Assembly (NCBI RefSeq): GCF_000718255.1
Contig: NZ_JOFJ01000005.1
Location: forward strand, 428,052 to 492,051
DNA length: 64,000 bases
DNA from: Spirillospora albida
Lineage (GTDB): Bacteria > Actinomycetota > Actinomycetes > Streptosporangiales > Streptosporangiaceae
Direction of reading: 5' to 3'
Shown: positions 37,709 to 45,943 of the stretch, in pieces
Layout of the letters: each line of letters starts with the position of its first letter
Position numbering within the stretch: position 1 is the first letter of the stretch
The notes under the pieces: model-generated
Databases searched by the model: none
What the model saw: only the letters and a program-made list of their open reading frames with translations
What the model was told of the DNA's origin: nothing
Translations under genes and position numbers: made by a program

Positions 37709-39091
37709 ATGACCGAGCCGGCACAGCAGCCCGACCCCCTCCAGCGAGCCGCCCGCGACCACCTGTGGATGCACTTCGCGCGGCACGCCCCCGCCCAGGA
37801 GGGCGGTGAGATCCCGATGATCGTCCGGGGCGAGGGGGCCTACGTGTACGACGCGGCCGGACGCCGCTACCTCGACGGGCTGTCCGGGCTGTTCACCGTC
37901 CAGGCCGGGCACGGCCGCGAGGAGCTCGCGCAGGCCGCCGCCAAGCAGGCCGCCGAGCTCGCCTACTTCCCGATCTGGTCGTACGCGCACCCCGCGGCCG
38001 CCGAGCTCGCCGAGCGCCTCGCCGGCCTCGCGCCGGACGGCCTCGACCGCGTCTTCTTCACCGCGGGCGGCGGCGACGCCGTCGAATCCGCCTGGAAGCT
38101 CGCCAAGCAGTACTTCAAGCTGACCGGCAAGCCCACCAAGCACAAGGTGATCAGCCGCGCGGTCGCCTACCACGGCACCCCGCACGGCGCGCTGTCGCTC
38201 ACCGGCCTGCCCGGCGTGAAGGCGCCGTTCGAGCCGCTCGTGCCGAGCGCGTTCCGCGTGCCGAACACCAACATCTACCGCGCGACCGAGCACCGCGACG
38301 ACCCCGAGGCGTTCGGCCGCTGGGCCGCCGACCGCATCGAGGAGCTCATCGAGTTCGAGGGCCCCGACACCGTCGCCGCCGTGTTCCTGGAGCCCGTGCA
38401 GAACGCCGGAGGGTGCTTCCCGCCGCCGCCCGGCTACTTCCGGCGCGTCCGGGAGATCTGCGACCGGCACGACGTCCTGCTGGTCTCCGACGAGGTGATC
38501 TGCGCGTTCGGGCGGCTCGGGACCATGTTCGGCGCCGAGCGGTTCGGCTACACCCCCGACATCATCACGTTCGCGAAGGGCGTCACGTCCGGGTACGCGC
38601 CGCTCGGCGGGATGCTGGTCTCCGACCGCCTCTTCGAGCCGTTCAGGCACGGCACGACGATGTTCGCGCACGGCTACACCTTCGGCGGGCACCCCGTCTC
38701 CGCCGCCGTCGCGCTCGCCAACCTCGACCTGTTCGAGCGCGAGGACCTCACCGGGCACGTGATGCGCACCCGGGACGCGTTCCGCTCGACCCTGGAGCGG
38801 CTGAACGACCTCCCGATCGTCGGCGACGTCCGCGGCGACGGGTTCTTCTACGGCATCGAGCTCGTCAAGGACAAGGGCACCCGCGAGACGTTCGACGCCG
38901 ACGAGTCCGAGCGGCTGCTGCGCGGCTTCCTCGACAAGGCCCTGTACGACGCCGGCCTGTACTGCCGCGCCGACGACCGCGGCGACCCCGTCGTGCAGAT
39001 CGCGCCGCCGCTGATCTGCGACCAGGGCCACTTCGACGAGATCGAGCAGATCCTGCGCTCGGTCCTGACCGACGCCTGGGCGCGCCTCTAG
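37709..39091 (+). CDS. Class III PLP-dependent aminotransferase (omega-transaminase type)
   Basis: 460 residues, fold-type I. It transfers an amino group, probably from a terminal amine or beta/omega-amino acid, using PLP. The cofactor Lys is Lys290 in DIITFAKGVTSGYAPLGG. LVSDEVICAFGRLGTMFG carries the PLP Asp, FTAGGGDAVESAWKLAK binds the phosphate, and YTFGGHPVSAAVALANL is the C-terminal block. These match the putrescine/taurine-pyruvate group of omega-transaminases. ATG 37709 has GGGAAG six bases upstream. A candidate promoter precedes it. The stop overlaps by four bases the stop of the GMC oxidoreductase; the two are convergent, so no operon is implied. Confidence 0.93.
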   Translation: MTEPAQQPDPLQRAARDHLWMHFARHAPAQEGGEIPMIVRGEGAYVYDAAGRRYLDGLSGLFTVQAGHGREELAQAAAKQAAELAYFPIWSYAHPAAAELAERLAGLAPDGLDRVFFTAGGGDAVESAWKLAKQYFKLTGKPTKHKVISRAVAYHGTPHGALSLTGLPGVKAPFEPLVPSAFRVPNTNIYRATEHRDDPEAFGRWAADRIEELIEFEGPDTVAAVFLEPVQNAGGCFPPPPGYFRRVREICDRHDVLLVSDEVICAFGRLGTMFGAERFGYTPDIITFAKGVTSGYAPLGGMLVSDRLFEPFRHGTTMFAHGYTFGGHPVSAAVALANLDLFEREDLTGHVMRTRDAFRSTLERLNDLPIVGDVRGDGFFYGIELVKDKGTRETFDADESERLLRGFLDKALYDAGLYCRADDRGDPVVQIAPPLICDQGHFDEIEQILRSVLTDAWARL

Positions 39092-40647
39092 GCGCCGCGG
39101 ACGAGGTCGGCGGCGCGTTCGCCGATCATGATGGCGGGCGCGTTGGTGTGGCCGCGGGTGATCTCCGGCAGCACCGACACGTCCGCGACCCGCAGCCCGT
39201 CGACGCCGCGCACCCGGAGCGCGGCGTCGACGACCGCGCCGTCGTCCAGGCCCATCCGGCACGTGCCGGTCGGGTGGTACAGCGTCTCGGCGTTCGCCCG
39301 GACGTGCCGCGCGAGCGCCGCGTCGTCGCCGCCCTCGTAGGGCGGCATCGGGTCGCCCACGAAGTCCCGCATGGCGTCCGAGGCCAGGATCTCCTCGGCG
39401 TACTTCAGGCCGTGGACGATGCGGTCCAGGTCGCCCTCCGCCGCGAGGTAGCCGGGGTCGATGAGCGGCGGCGCGGCCGGATCCGCCGAGGCGAGGGCGA
39501 CGCGGCCGGACGACTCCGGCCGCAGCAGCACGACGCCCACCGTGATCCCGTGCTCGGTCGTCGGCTCCAGCCCGTGCGCGACGAAGGGCGCGGGCGCGAA
39601 GACGAGCTCGAGGTCCGGGGCGTCCAGCGACGGGTCGCTCTTGGTGAACACCACCGCCTCGCCGACGTTCGACGTGAAGGGGCCGCGCCGCGCGAGCACG
39701 TACCGCGCGATGTTCACGAACGACTCCGCGCCCGCGAGGGTCACCTTCTTCGGGCAGCGCCGCACGACCCCTGCGCACAGGTGGTCCCGCAGGTGGCGGC
39801 CGACCTCCGGGCGCTCGACGACGGGCTCGATGCCCACCTGGCGCAGCTCGTCCGGGTCGCCGACGCCGGACAGCATCAGCAGGTGCGGCGACCCGATCGC
39901 GCCCGCCGAGAGGATCACCTCGCGGCGCGCCGCGATCCGCTCGCCGCCGTACTCGACGCCGGTCGCCCGGCCGCCCTCCAGGGTCACGCGCGAGACGTGC
40001 GCGCCCGTCAGCACCGTCAGATTCGGGCGCTTGCGCGCCGGCCTGAGGTAGGCGTCGGCGCTGCTGCAGCGGCGTCCCCGCCGCTGGCTCACCGGCGTCT
40101 GCGCGAACCCCTCGTTGGACGGCCCGTTCAGCTCGCTCAGCCGCGGGATGCCCCGTTCCGCGCACGCCGCCAGGAACGCGCGGGTCGTCACGTTCGGGCT
40201 GCGCTGCTCGGACACGACCACGGGCCCGGACGTCCCGTACACGCCGCCCTCGTTGCTGCCGACCCGGCCCTCCGCCTTCCGGAAGTACGGCTCCACGTCC
40301 GCGTACGCCCAGCCCGGCACGTCCCAGCCGTCGAAGTCGGCGCTGTGCCCCCGCACCCACATCATCGCGTTCAGCGACGACGACCCGCCCAGCATCTTCC
40401 CGCGCGGCCAGTACAGCTCCCGGTCGTCCAGCTCGGCCTGCTTCGCGGTCGAGAAGTCCCAATCGCAGGGGGTCTTGAACAGCTGCGCGAACGCGGCCGG
40501 GACATGGATCTCGTTCTTGTCGTCCGGGCCGCCCGCCTCCAGCAGCGCCACCGAGACGGCGGGGTCCTCCGACAGGCGCGCGGCGACCGCGCACCCCGCC
40601 GAGCCCGCTCCGACGATCACGTAGTCGTACGCCGTGCCGTTTCCCAT
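39088..40647 (-). CDS. GMC-family flavoprotein oxidoreductase (choline-dehydrogenase-like)
   Basis: 519 residues. It oxidises an alcohol group with FAD. The FAD-binding GxGxxG is in VIVGAGSAGCAVAARLSED at the N-terminus. GMC signature 1 is WPRGKMLGGSSSLNAMMWVRG, signature 2 GAIGSPHLLMLSGVGD, and the catalytic His region is HPTGTCRMG followed by GHTNAPAIMIGERAADLV. All are intact. BetA-like and alcohol-dehydrogenase-like members share these motifs, so the substrate cannot be set; no betaine genes are near. ATG 40647 has GGAGCG about six bases upstream. It lies downstream of bfaB, beyond a strong terminator, so it probably has its own promoter. Confidence 0.92.
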   Translation of the reverse strand: MGNGTAYDYVIVGAGSAGCAVAARLSEDPAVSVALLEAGGPDDKNEIHVPAAFAQLFKTPCDWDFSTAKQAELDDRELYWPRGKMLGGSSSLNAMMWVRGHSADFDGWDVPGWAYADVEPYFRKAEGRVGSNEGGVYGTSGPVVVSEQRSPNVTTRAFLAACAERGIPRLSELNGPSNEGFAQTPVSQRRGRRCSSADAYLRPARKRPNLTVLTGAHVSRVTLEGGRATGVEYGGERIAARREVILSAGAIGSPHLLMLSGVGDPDELRQVGIEPVVERPEVGRHLRDHLCAGVVRRCPKKVTLAGAESFVNIARYVLARRGPFTSNVGEAVVFTKSDPSLDAPDLELVFAPAPFVAHGLEPTTEHGITVGVVLLRPESSGRVALASADPAAPPLIDPGYLAAEGDLDRIVHGLKYAEEILASDAMRDFVGDPMPPYEGGDDAALARHVRANAETLYHPTGTCRMGLDDGAVVDAALRVRGVDGLRVADVSVLPEITRGHTNAPAIMIGERAADLVRGA

Positions 40648-40736
40648 CCAGCGCTCCCGACCCCGGGGCCCGCCCGCCGCCGACCCACCACCCGGAAATA
40701 CCACCGGAAGGTGGGCGCGTCCATGCCCGAAACGGC

Positions 40737-40770
40737 GACGGGCCGGCCGGGGGCGTCCGGCCGGCCCGTC
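40737..40770 (-). terminator. Strong hairpin terminator after bfaB
   Basis: Fourteen-base perfect arms GACGGGCCGGCCGG and CCGGCCGGCCCGTC with a six-base loop, 10 bp past the bfaB stop. It separates the fatty-acid pair from the GMC gene. Confidence 0.8.
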
Positions 40771-40779
40771 GGTCCGTGC

Positions 40780-42045
40780 TCAGCCCAGCCAGGTCGGGCG
40801 GAGCGGCATGTGGCTCTCGCCGCCGTCGTCCACCTTCACCCCCAGCGTCTGGTGCAGCTGGATCCAGTTCTGCCGGAACCCGAGGACGCACCCCGCCATG
40901 TAGACCCGCCACACGCGCGCGACGCCCTCGCCGACCTCCTCGACCGCCTCGTCCCAGTGCTCGTCCAGGTTGCGGCACCAGCCGAGGAGCGTCCGGGCAT
41001 AGTGCTCCCGCAGGTTCTCCTGGTGGCGGATCTCGAACCCGGCATCGTTCATCCGCGTCTGGATGTAGCCGGGGCCCTCCAGCTCGCCGTCCGGGAACAC
41101 GTACCGGTTGATGAACCCCTTCTCCATCCGCGGCGGCGCGAGGTTGTCCGGGCGGGTGATGGTGTGGTTCAGCATCCGGCCGCCCTCACGCAGCTTCCCG
41201 TACAGGAACGAGAAGTACGACGGCAGGTTGGCCTTCCCGATGTGCTCGGTGAGGCCGATCGAGCTGACCGCGTCGAACCCCGACTCCGCCACGTCCCGGT
41301 AGTCGAGGTGGCGGACCTCCGCCAGATCCGACAGGCCCCGGTCGGCGATCGCCTTCTGCGCCCACTCCGCCTGATGCTTCGACAGCGTCACGCCGAGCGC
41401 CCGGACGCCGTACTCCTTCGCGGCGTGCATCACCATGCCGCCCCAGCCGCAGCCGACGTCCAGCAGCCGCATCCCCGGCTCCAGGCCCAGCTTCTTCGCG
41501 ACCAGGTCGTGCTTGAAGAACTGCGCCTCCTCCAGCGTCGCGTCCTCCGACGGGTAGCACGCGCACGTGTACGCCATCGACGGGCCGAGCACCCACTCGT
41601 AGAACTTGTTGGACACGTCGTAGTGGTGCGAGATGGCGCGCGCGTCCCGGCTCTTGGAGTGCCTCAGCCACGACGGGATGCGGCTGAGCGGCGCCTCCTG
41701 CGGCGGCGGCGGGGGCCGCCGCGAGACGGCCGCCCGCAGCAGCGGATCCCGCAGCGCCGTCGCCGCGATCCGCAGCTTGTCGCCCGGCGTCACCGCGCCG
41801 AACACCCGCTGCATCTCCGTCAGCGCCGCCACCATGTCGCCGTGCACGTCGACCGCGCCGGTGACGTAGGCGCGGGCCAGGCCCAGCGCCCCCGGCGAGT
41901 GCACCAGATAGGAGACGGCGTGCGGAGAGCGGACGTCGAACCGGATCCCGGCCCCCGGGACCCCCGACCGCGACCCGTCGTACGCCGTGAACTCCACTTC
42001 CGCCTCAGCCCCGGCGAGTTGCTCGAAGACCTTGGCCAGCGTCAT
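40780..42045 (-). CDS. bfaB: SAM-dependent methyltransferase for 10-methyl branched fatty acids (BfaB/TmsB, UfaA1-like)
   Basis: 421 residues of the cyclopropane-fatty-acid-synthase family. It methylates the double bond of phospholipid oleoyl chains to a 10-methylene intermediate. The SAM site is LLDVGCGWGGMVMHA. The family blocks SHHYDVSNKFYEWVLGPSMA (positions about 140-159), FFKHDLVAKKL, GVTLSKHQAEWA and SIGLTEHIGKANLPSYF are present, and the bicarbonate-site Glu/His residues lie in TEHIG and FPDGELEG. The N-terminal 100 residues are the small helical domain of this family. ATG 42045 has AGGAGG ideally spaced. It follows bfaA by 79 bp on the same strand, the known actinobacterial arrangement for tuberculostearic acid synthesis, so bfaB is preferred to plain cfa. 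Confidence 0.88.
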   Translation of the reverse strand: MTLAKVFEQLAGAEAEVEFTAYDGSRSGVPGAGIRFDVRSPHAVSYLVHSPGALGLARAYVTGAVDVHGDMVAALTEMQRVFGAVTPGDKLRIAATALRDPLLRAAVSRRPPPPPQEAPLSRIPSWLRHSKSRDARAISHHYDVSNKFYEWVLGPSMAYTCACYPSEDATLEEAQFFKHDLVAKKLGLEPGMRLLDVGCGWGGMVMHAAKEYGVRALGVTLSKHQAEWAQKAIADRGLSDLAEVRHLDYRDVAESGFDAVSSIGLTEHIGKANLPSYFSFLYGKLREGGRMLNHTITRPDNLAPPRMEKGFINRYVFPDGELEGPGYIQTRMNDAGFEIRHQENLREHYARTLLGWCRNLDEHWDEAVEEVGEGVARVWRVYMAGCVLGFRQNWIQLHQTLGVKVDDGGESHMPLRPTWLG

Positions 42046-42124
42046 CGTGATCCTCCTGTCTTCCCACCCGGACCGGACGGCCGATACCGCCCCTTCCGGA
42101 CTTCCCCCCGAAGCGGACGCCCGG

Positions 42125-43492
42125 TCAGCGTCCGCGAACGCACTTGTCGTAGAGGTCCAGCAGCCGCCCCGCCGGGTCATAGGCGCCCTTCAGCCGGCGG
42201 TACGTCCCGCCGTCGTAGTACCGCCAGAACTCGTCCCGGCCGTAGAAGGCCGTCGAGTAGAGCGACTTGTGGCCGTCGAGGGCCGCGACCTCTCGTTCGA
42301 TGAGGCGGTTGTGGTACTCGGGGATCTGCCCCGGAGGGATGCGGACCGTCCCCCAGAAGCCCACGTTCACGTACGTCCGCCCCGGCTCCAGGGGATACAG
42401 CGGCCAGCGCTCCTTCGCCCGCAGCGGGCACAGCCAGACCGGGCTCATGCCGACCTTCGCGTGGAAGAGGTCCAGGAACTCGGCGAGCCTCTCGACGGGG
42501 ACCTCGACGTCCTGGATGACGTCCTCGCGGGGCCTCAGCCCCCGCCACCGCTCGACCCGCGCGACGATGTGGTACCGGCGGTCGTAGGCGACGAGCCTGC
42601 GGTACACGTCCGAGCGCTTGGCCCTGTCCGGCCACAGCCTCCGCACCACGGGGTGCTGGACGCCGAACGCGCCGGAGCACCAGAACCAGTCGGTGTCCCA
42701 CCGCCAGATGTAGTCGCGGACCGTCAGGAAGTCGACCGAGCGCTCCTGGATCGACCGGTAGTAGATCTTCTGGCCGGTGTAGTCGGAGGTGTAGGGGACC
42801 TCGTCGGCGAAGAACCCGAGCGAGATGTACTGCTCTCCCGGTCCGAAGACCGTGCCGTCCATGAAGTCGACCGGCTCGCCGTCGAACGCGCCCGACTCGG
42901 TGATCTCCGCCATCGTCCGCGCGAGCTCCGCCGCGTCCGCGAACCGCAGGTGCCGCACCCGGACGTAGGGCTTCACCCGGCGCAGCTCGATCTTCAGCCG
43001 CAGCGCGTACCCGAGCGTCCCGTAGGAGTTCGGGAACCCGCGGAAGAGGTCGGCGTGCTCGTTGTCCCGCGCGGCGGTGACGACGCGGCCGTCCCCGGTG
43101 AGGATTTCCATCTCCAGGACGGCCTCGTGCGGCAGCCCGTCGCGGAACGACGTCGACTCGATCCCGAGCCCCGTGACCGCCCCGCCCAGCGTGATCGTCT
43201 TGAGCTGCGGGACGACGGTGGGCATCAGGCCGTGCCGCAGGGTCGCGTCGACGAGGTCCTCGTAGGTGGTCATGCCCTGGACCTGCGCGGTCATCTCCTC
43301 GGCGTCGACGGCGAGGACCCTGTCGAGGTCCGACGCGTCCAGCCCGGGCGCCGCCGACGGGTCCCGCCACCGGAACAGGTTCGAGGTCTTCTTGGCGAGC
43401 CGCACCGGCGCCCCCGCGGGGATCGCCTCGTACGACCTCGTCAGCGCCTCGACCGCCCGCCGGTGATCATCCTTGATCGCAAGCTCCGTCAT
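42125..43492 (-). CDS. bfaA: FAD-dependent oxidoreductase for 10-methyl branched fatty acids (BfaA/TmsA, DHCR24-like)
   Basis: 455 residues with an FAD-binding type 4 (PCMH) domain in the first 200: VDAEEMTAQVQGMTTYEDLV, then VPQLKTITLGGAVTGLGIES, which binds the flavin, and PNSYGTLGYALRLKIEL. The C-terminal half resembles sterol delta-24 reductases (WRWDTDWFWCSGAFG, YVNVGFWGTV). In the branched-fatty-acid pathway it reduces the 10-methylene intermediate made by the adjacent methyltransferase to the 10-methyl group. The pairing with bfaB and the motif pattern support this over a sterol role. ATG 43492 has GGGAGG seven bases upstream. The upstream spacer includes a -10-like TGTAAT in an AT-rich stretch. 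Confidence 0.87.
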   Translation of the reverse strand: MTELAIKDDHRRAVEALTRSYEAIPAGAPVRLAKKTSNLFRWRDPSAAPGLDASDLDRVLAVDAEEMTAQVQGMTTYEDLVDATLRHGLMPTVVPQLKTITLGGAVTGLGIESTSFRDGLPHEAVLEMEILTGDGRVVTAARDNEHADLFRGFPNSYGTLGYALRLKIELRRVKPYVRVRHLRFADAAELARTMAEITESGAFDGEPVDFMDGTVFGPGEQYISLGFFADEVPYTSDYTGQKIYYRSIQERSVDFLTVRDYIWRWDTDWFWCSGAFGVQHPVVRRLWPDRAKRSDVYRRLVAYDRRYHIVARVERWRGLRPREDVIQDVEVPVERLAEFLDLFHAKVGMSPVWLCPLRAKERWPLYPLEPGRTYVNVGFWGTVRIPPGQIPEYHNRLIEREVAALDGHKSLYSTAFYGRDEFWRYYDGGTYRRLKGAYDPAGRLLDLYDKCVRGR

Positions 43493-43663
43493 CTGTCCCT
43501 CCCGGACCCGTTGCGTCGATCATTACATGCATCACCCACATAATCGGGCGCAATGATCATCACAGGGCGAATCGGGAATACCGCGGTCCATGGTCGGAAG
43601 CCCTCCGGGGATCACCACGTTCCCTTCTCCCCGGACCTCCCACGGGGCAAACCACTCGACCGC

Positions 43664-44185
43664 TCAGTCGATGAGGCGGAGAATCCAGGGGTAGCGGAAC
43701 GAGTCGCCGGCCAGGGCGAACACCGCCGCGATCACCGACAGGATCCAGGCCACCGCGTAGAGGACGCCGCCGATCCCGAACGTCACGATCGTGACGAGCA
43801 GCAGGGTCACCTGGAAGTTGACCGCCTCGGCGGCCTGCCGCCGCACGTACTCCGACCGCTTCCCGCGCGTCAGCATGAGCACCAGCGGCCCGATGAACAG
43901 GGTCGGCACGGCCACCGCGTGAGCGGCCGCGCCCAGCATCCGGTCCGTCCCGGCGACGGGCCCCGCATGCGCCTGCGCGGACGGGACCGGGCCCAGGTCG
44001 CGGGTCACCGCGGCCAGGTCGCCGCGCGTCCGCGCGGTCATGGCGAGGTGCACCCGCAGGTCGAACTCGCCGTGGTCGAGGCGGCCCTCGGCGTACGCCT
44101 CCTGAAGGCGCTCGATGACCGGTTCGCGCTCGGCGTCGCAGACCCGCAGATCCCTCGCCGCGTGAGTGATGTCCATGTTCTCCAT
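43664..44185 (-). CDS. DUF1707 and DUF4870 membrane protein
   Basis: 173 residues. Residues 8-55 form a DUF1707 domain: RVCDAEREPVIERLQEAYAE followed by GRLDHGEFDLRV, a short helical motif found at the N-terminus of many actinobacterial membrane proteins. Residues 80-173 form a DUF4870 (Tic20-like) domain with about three membrane spans (VAVPTLFIGPLVLML, TLLLVTIVTFGIGGVLYAVA, ILSVIAAVFALA) and the conserved RRQAAEAVNFQ. Its function is unknown. Start 44185 (MENMDI) is provisional; ATG 44176 has GGAG three bases before it. No neighbours are co-oriented within a plausible operon. Confidence 0.85.
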   Translation of the reverse strand: MENMDITHAARDLRVCDAEREPVIERLQEAYAEGRLDHGEFDLRVHLAMTARTRGDLAAVTRDLGPVPSAQAHAGPVAGTDRMLGAAAHAVAVPTLFIGPLVLMLTRGKRSEYVRRQAAEAVNFQVTLLLVTIVTFGIGGVLYAVAWILSVIAAVFALAGDSFRYPWILRLID

Positions 44186-44403
44186 GCTGCGCGGCGCCCG
44201 GCGCACCGACCATCGGGGATGACCCTGAGCCACCCCTGAGCCGCCCCCACCCGGATAGGGAGCCGAAGCCCCGCGAACGGGGGACCCCCGCCACCAGAGC
44301 CGGGAACCGCCGCCGGCGGACCGGGGAACCAGTGCCGGCGGACGCTCGTTATGGTCGTGACCGCAGCGGCCCGGCAGGGGCCGACCGGACGACGGGATGG
44401 GTC

Positions 44404-44775
44404 ATGAGGTTCCGCGACCGATTCGGCCTCCGCAAGAACCGCGGCGCCACGGTGACCAGGCTCGACCGCGAGGCGACCGACTCCGACATCGAGGCCCTGA
44501 TCGCCTTCGCGCGCTCCCGCCGCGGAGTCGAGTTCTTCGTCGAGCCGGAGACGTTCGCGACCGACACGACCGCCGTGGCCGTCGCGCACGACGGCGAGTG
44601 GACCCGCCGCCGTGTCGGTTCACCCAAGGTCATCGCCAAGGTCGCCCGCGATCTGCGACTGCCCATCTACGACGTCCAGATCGTCGGCTACCCGCCGCGC
44701 ATGCGCTCGTGGAACGACCGCAACCGCGACCGCCGCATCGACCCCGGCACCCCGGGCGAGGCCGTCTCCTCCTGA
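44404..44775 (+). CDS. Conserved actinobacterial small hypothetical protein
   Basis: 123 residues, basic N-terminus (MRFRDRFGLRKNR) and compact globular remainder: DSDIEALIAFARSRRGVEFF, TTAVAVAHDGEWTRRRVGS, VARDLRLPIYDVQIVGYPPR and an Arg/Asp-rich end. Homologues are widespread in Streptomyces and relatives and are sometimes labelled oxidoreductase, but I see no cofactor motif and do not support that name. The ATG at 44404 follows GGGATGGG. It is flanked by genes on the opposite strand, so it is transcribed alone. Confidence 0.75.
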   Translation: MRFRDRFGLRKNRGATVTRLDREATDSDIEALIAFARSRRGVEFFVEPETFATDTTAVAVAHDGEWTRRRVGSPKVIAKVARDLRLPIYDVQIVGYPPRMRSWNDRNRDRRIDPGTPGEAVSS

Positions 44776-44856
44776 TCCGGCCGGTCGGCCCACGACCACT
44801 GCTTCTCGCGCCGCTCTGCGGTGGCGGCCGCCCGTCGTGGTGGACCGGGGGTGTGG

Positions 44857-45828
44857 TCAGCCTGCCCTCCGGTCTTCGCGCTCGTAGGCGGCGGACAGTT
44901 CGGCGGAGGTCATGCTGACGCGCACCTGGGAGGGCGGGATGCCCGCGTCGATGACCCTGCGGAGGAGGATCGCCATGGAGTAGCGGGGGTCGGCGGCCAG
45001 GGCGCGCTCCAGGGCCACGTTCGCCAGCCCGCCGTCGCCCGCCGTGTAGGCGGCCATGGCGAGCAGGGACGCGGGGGCGGGTGCGTAGCGGTCCTCGACC
45101 CGGCGGAGGACGTCGCGCCAGAAGGCGATGACCGTGTCCGGAGCGTCCGGCCCCATGTGGGTCCATGCCTCGTCGCGGACCCGCAGGTCGGTCAGGAGGC
45201 AGCCCAGCCACGCGACCTCGTCGTCGGTGGGCCGATCGGGACCGGCCAGGAGCGGGGGTATGAGGGCCACGCCCTCCCGCACGGCCTGGGCGGCCGGGAG
45301 GCGGGCGTGCCGCCGTTCGGCGCGGAGCGTCGCCCGGCGCATCGCGAGGCGGGCGGGGCCGGTCAGCGGCTGGACGGACGCGGCGAGCTCGGCCCGGTCG
45401 CGGAGGACGACATGGCCGGCGTAGGTCGCCTGGGCGGCGACCTCGGTGACGGTGCTGTCGTAGGGCCTCCCCTCGGGCGGGCAGCACGGATCGCGGCAGG
45501 TCAGCGACCACCAGCGGCCGTCGGCGACGCGGATCGCCTCGACGGTCCGCACGCCGCCCGCGGCGAGGGCCGTCCGCGTCGCGGCGGCGACGGGCTCGAC
45601 CTCGGGGGCGGTGCCGTAGCCGAGGAGGACGGCCTCGGTGAAGCGGTTGCGGCCGAGGACGACCGCCGCGCGTTCGGCGTTGGGAACGGCCAGGTCGACA
45701 CGGACGGCGCAGACGCTCTCGGGGCCGCCGAAGGCGATGACGACCAGGCTGCGGGACGGGTGGAAGCCCAGCATGTACGGGACGGCCGCGATGGCGTCCT
45801 CGGGGCCGCGGATCACGAGTGTGGTCAT
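44857..45828 (-). CDS. DUF4192 family protein
   Basis: 323 residues. The N-terminal MTTLVIRGPEDAIAAVPYML followed by GFHPSRSLVVIAFGGP is the defining DUF4192 block. AVLLGYGTAPEVEPV, VADGRWWSLTCRDPCCPPEG and the C-terminal LLAMAAYTAGDGGLANVALERA (in parts, positions about 265-290) also match. DUF4192 proteins occur across actinobacteria with no established biochemical role. The C-terminal half is TPR-like. ATG 45828 is chosen from the family N-terminus; the open frame further upstream overlaps the divergent dinG promoter and is not coding. It is divergent from the DinG helicase, separated by 115 bp. Confidence 0.9.
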   Translation of the reverse strand: MTTLVIRGPEDAIAAVPYMLGFHPSRSLVVIAFGGPESVCAVRVDLAVPNAERAAVVLGRNRFTEAVLLGYGTAPEVEPVAAATRTALAAGGVRTVEAIRVADGRWWSLTCRDPCCPPEGRPYDSTVTEVAAQATYAGHVVLRDRAELAASVQPLTGPARLAMRRATLRAERRHARLPAAQAVREGVALIPPLLAGPDRPTDDEVAWLGCLLTDLRVRDEAWTHMGPDAPDTVIAFWRDVLRRVEDRYAPAPASLLAMAAYTAGDGGLANVALERALAADPRYSMAILLRRVIDAGIPPSQVRVSMTSAELSAAYEREDRRAG

Positions 45829-45943
45829 GTCCCCGACCCTCGCGCGCGGGCACCGGCCCTGTTCACCGATCGCCCGCCTGTGGATAACCAGGGGCCCGGC
45901 TTTCGGTCCGGCGGGTGTCGCGTGAACGGTAGCGTTGGATGCC

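Noticed and set aside
39088..40647. Choline dehydrogenase betA with a betaine pathway
   Set aside because: The GMC motifs fit many alcohol oxidoreductases and no betaine aldehyde dehydrogenase, BetI or transporter gene is near.
40780..42045. Cyclopropane fatty acid synthase (cfa)
   Set aside because: The pairing with the FAD reductase is characteristic of 10-methyl branched fatty acid synthesis, so the bfaB assignment is preferred.
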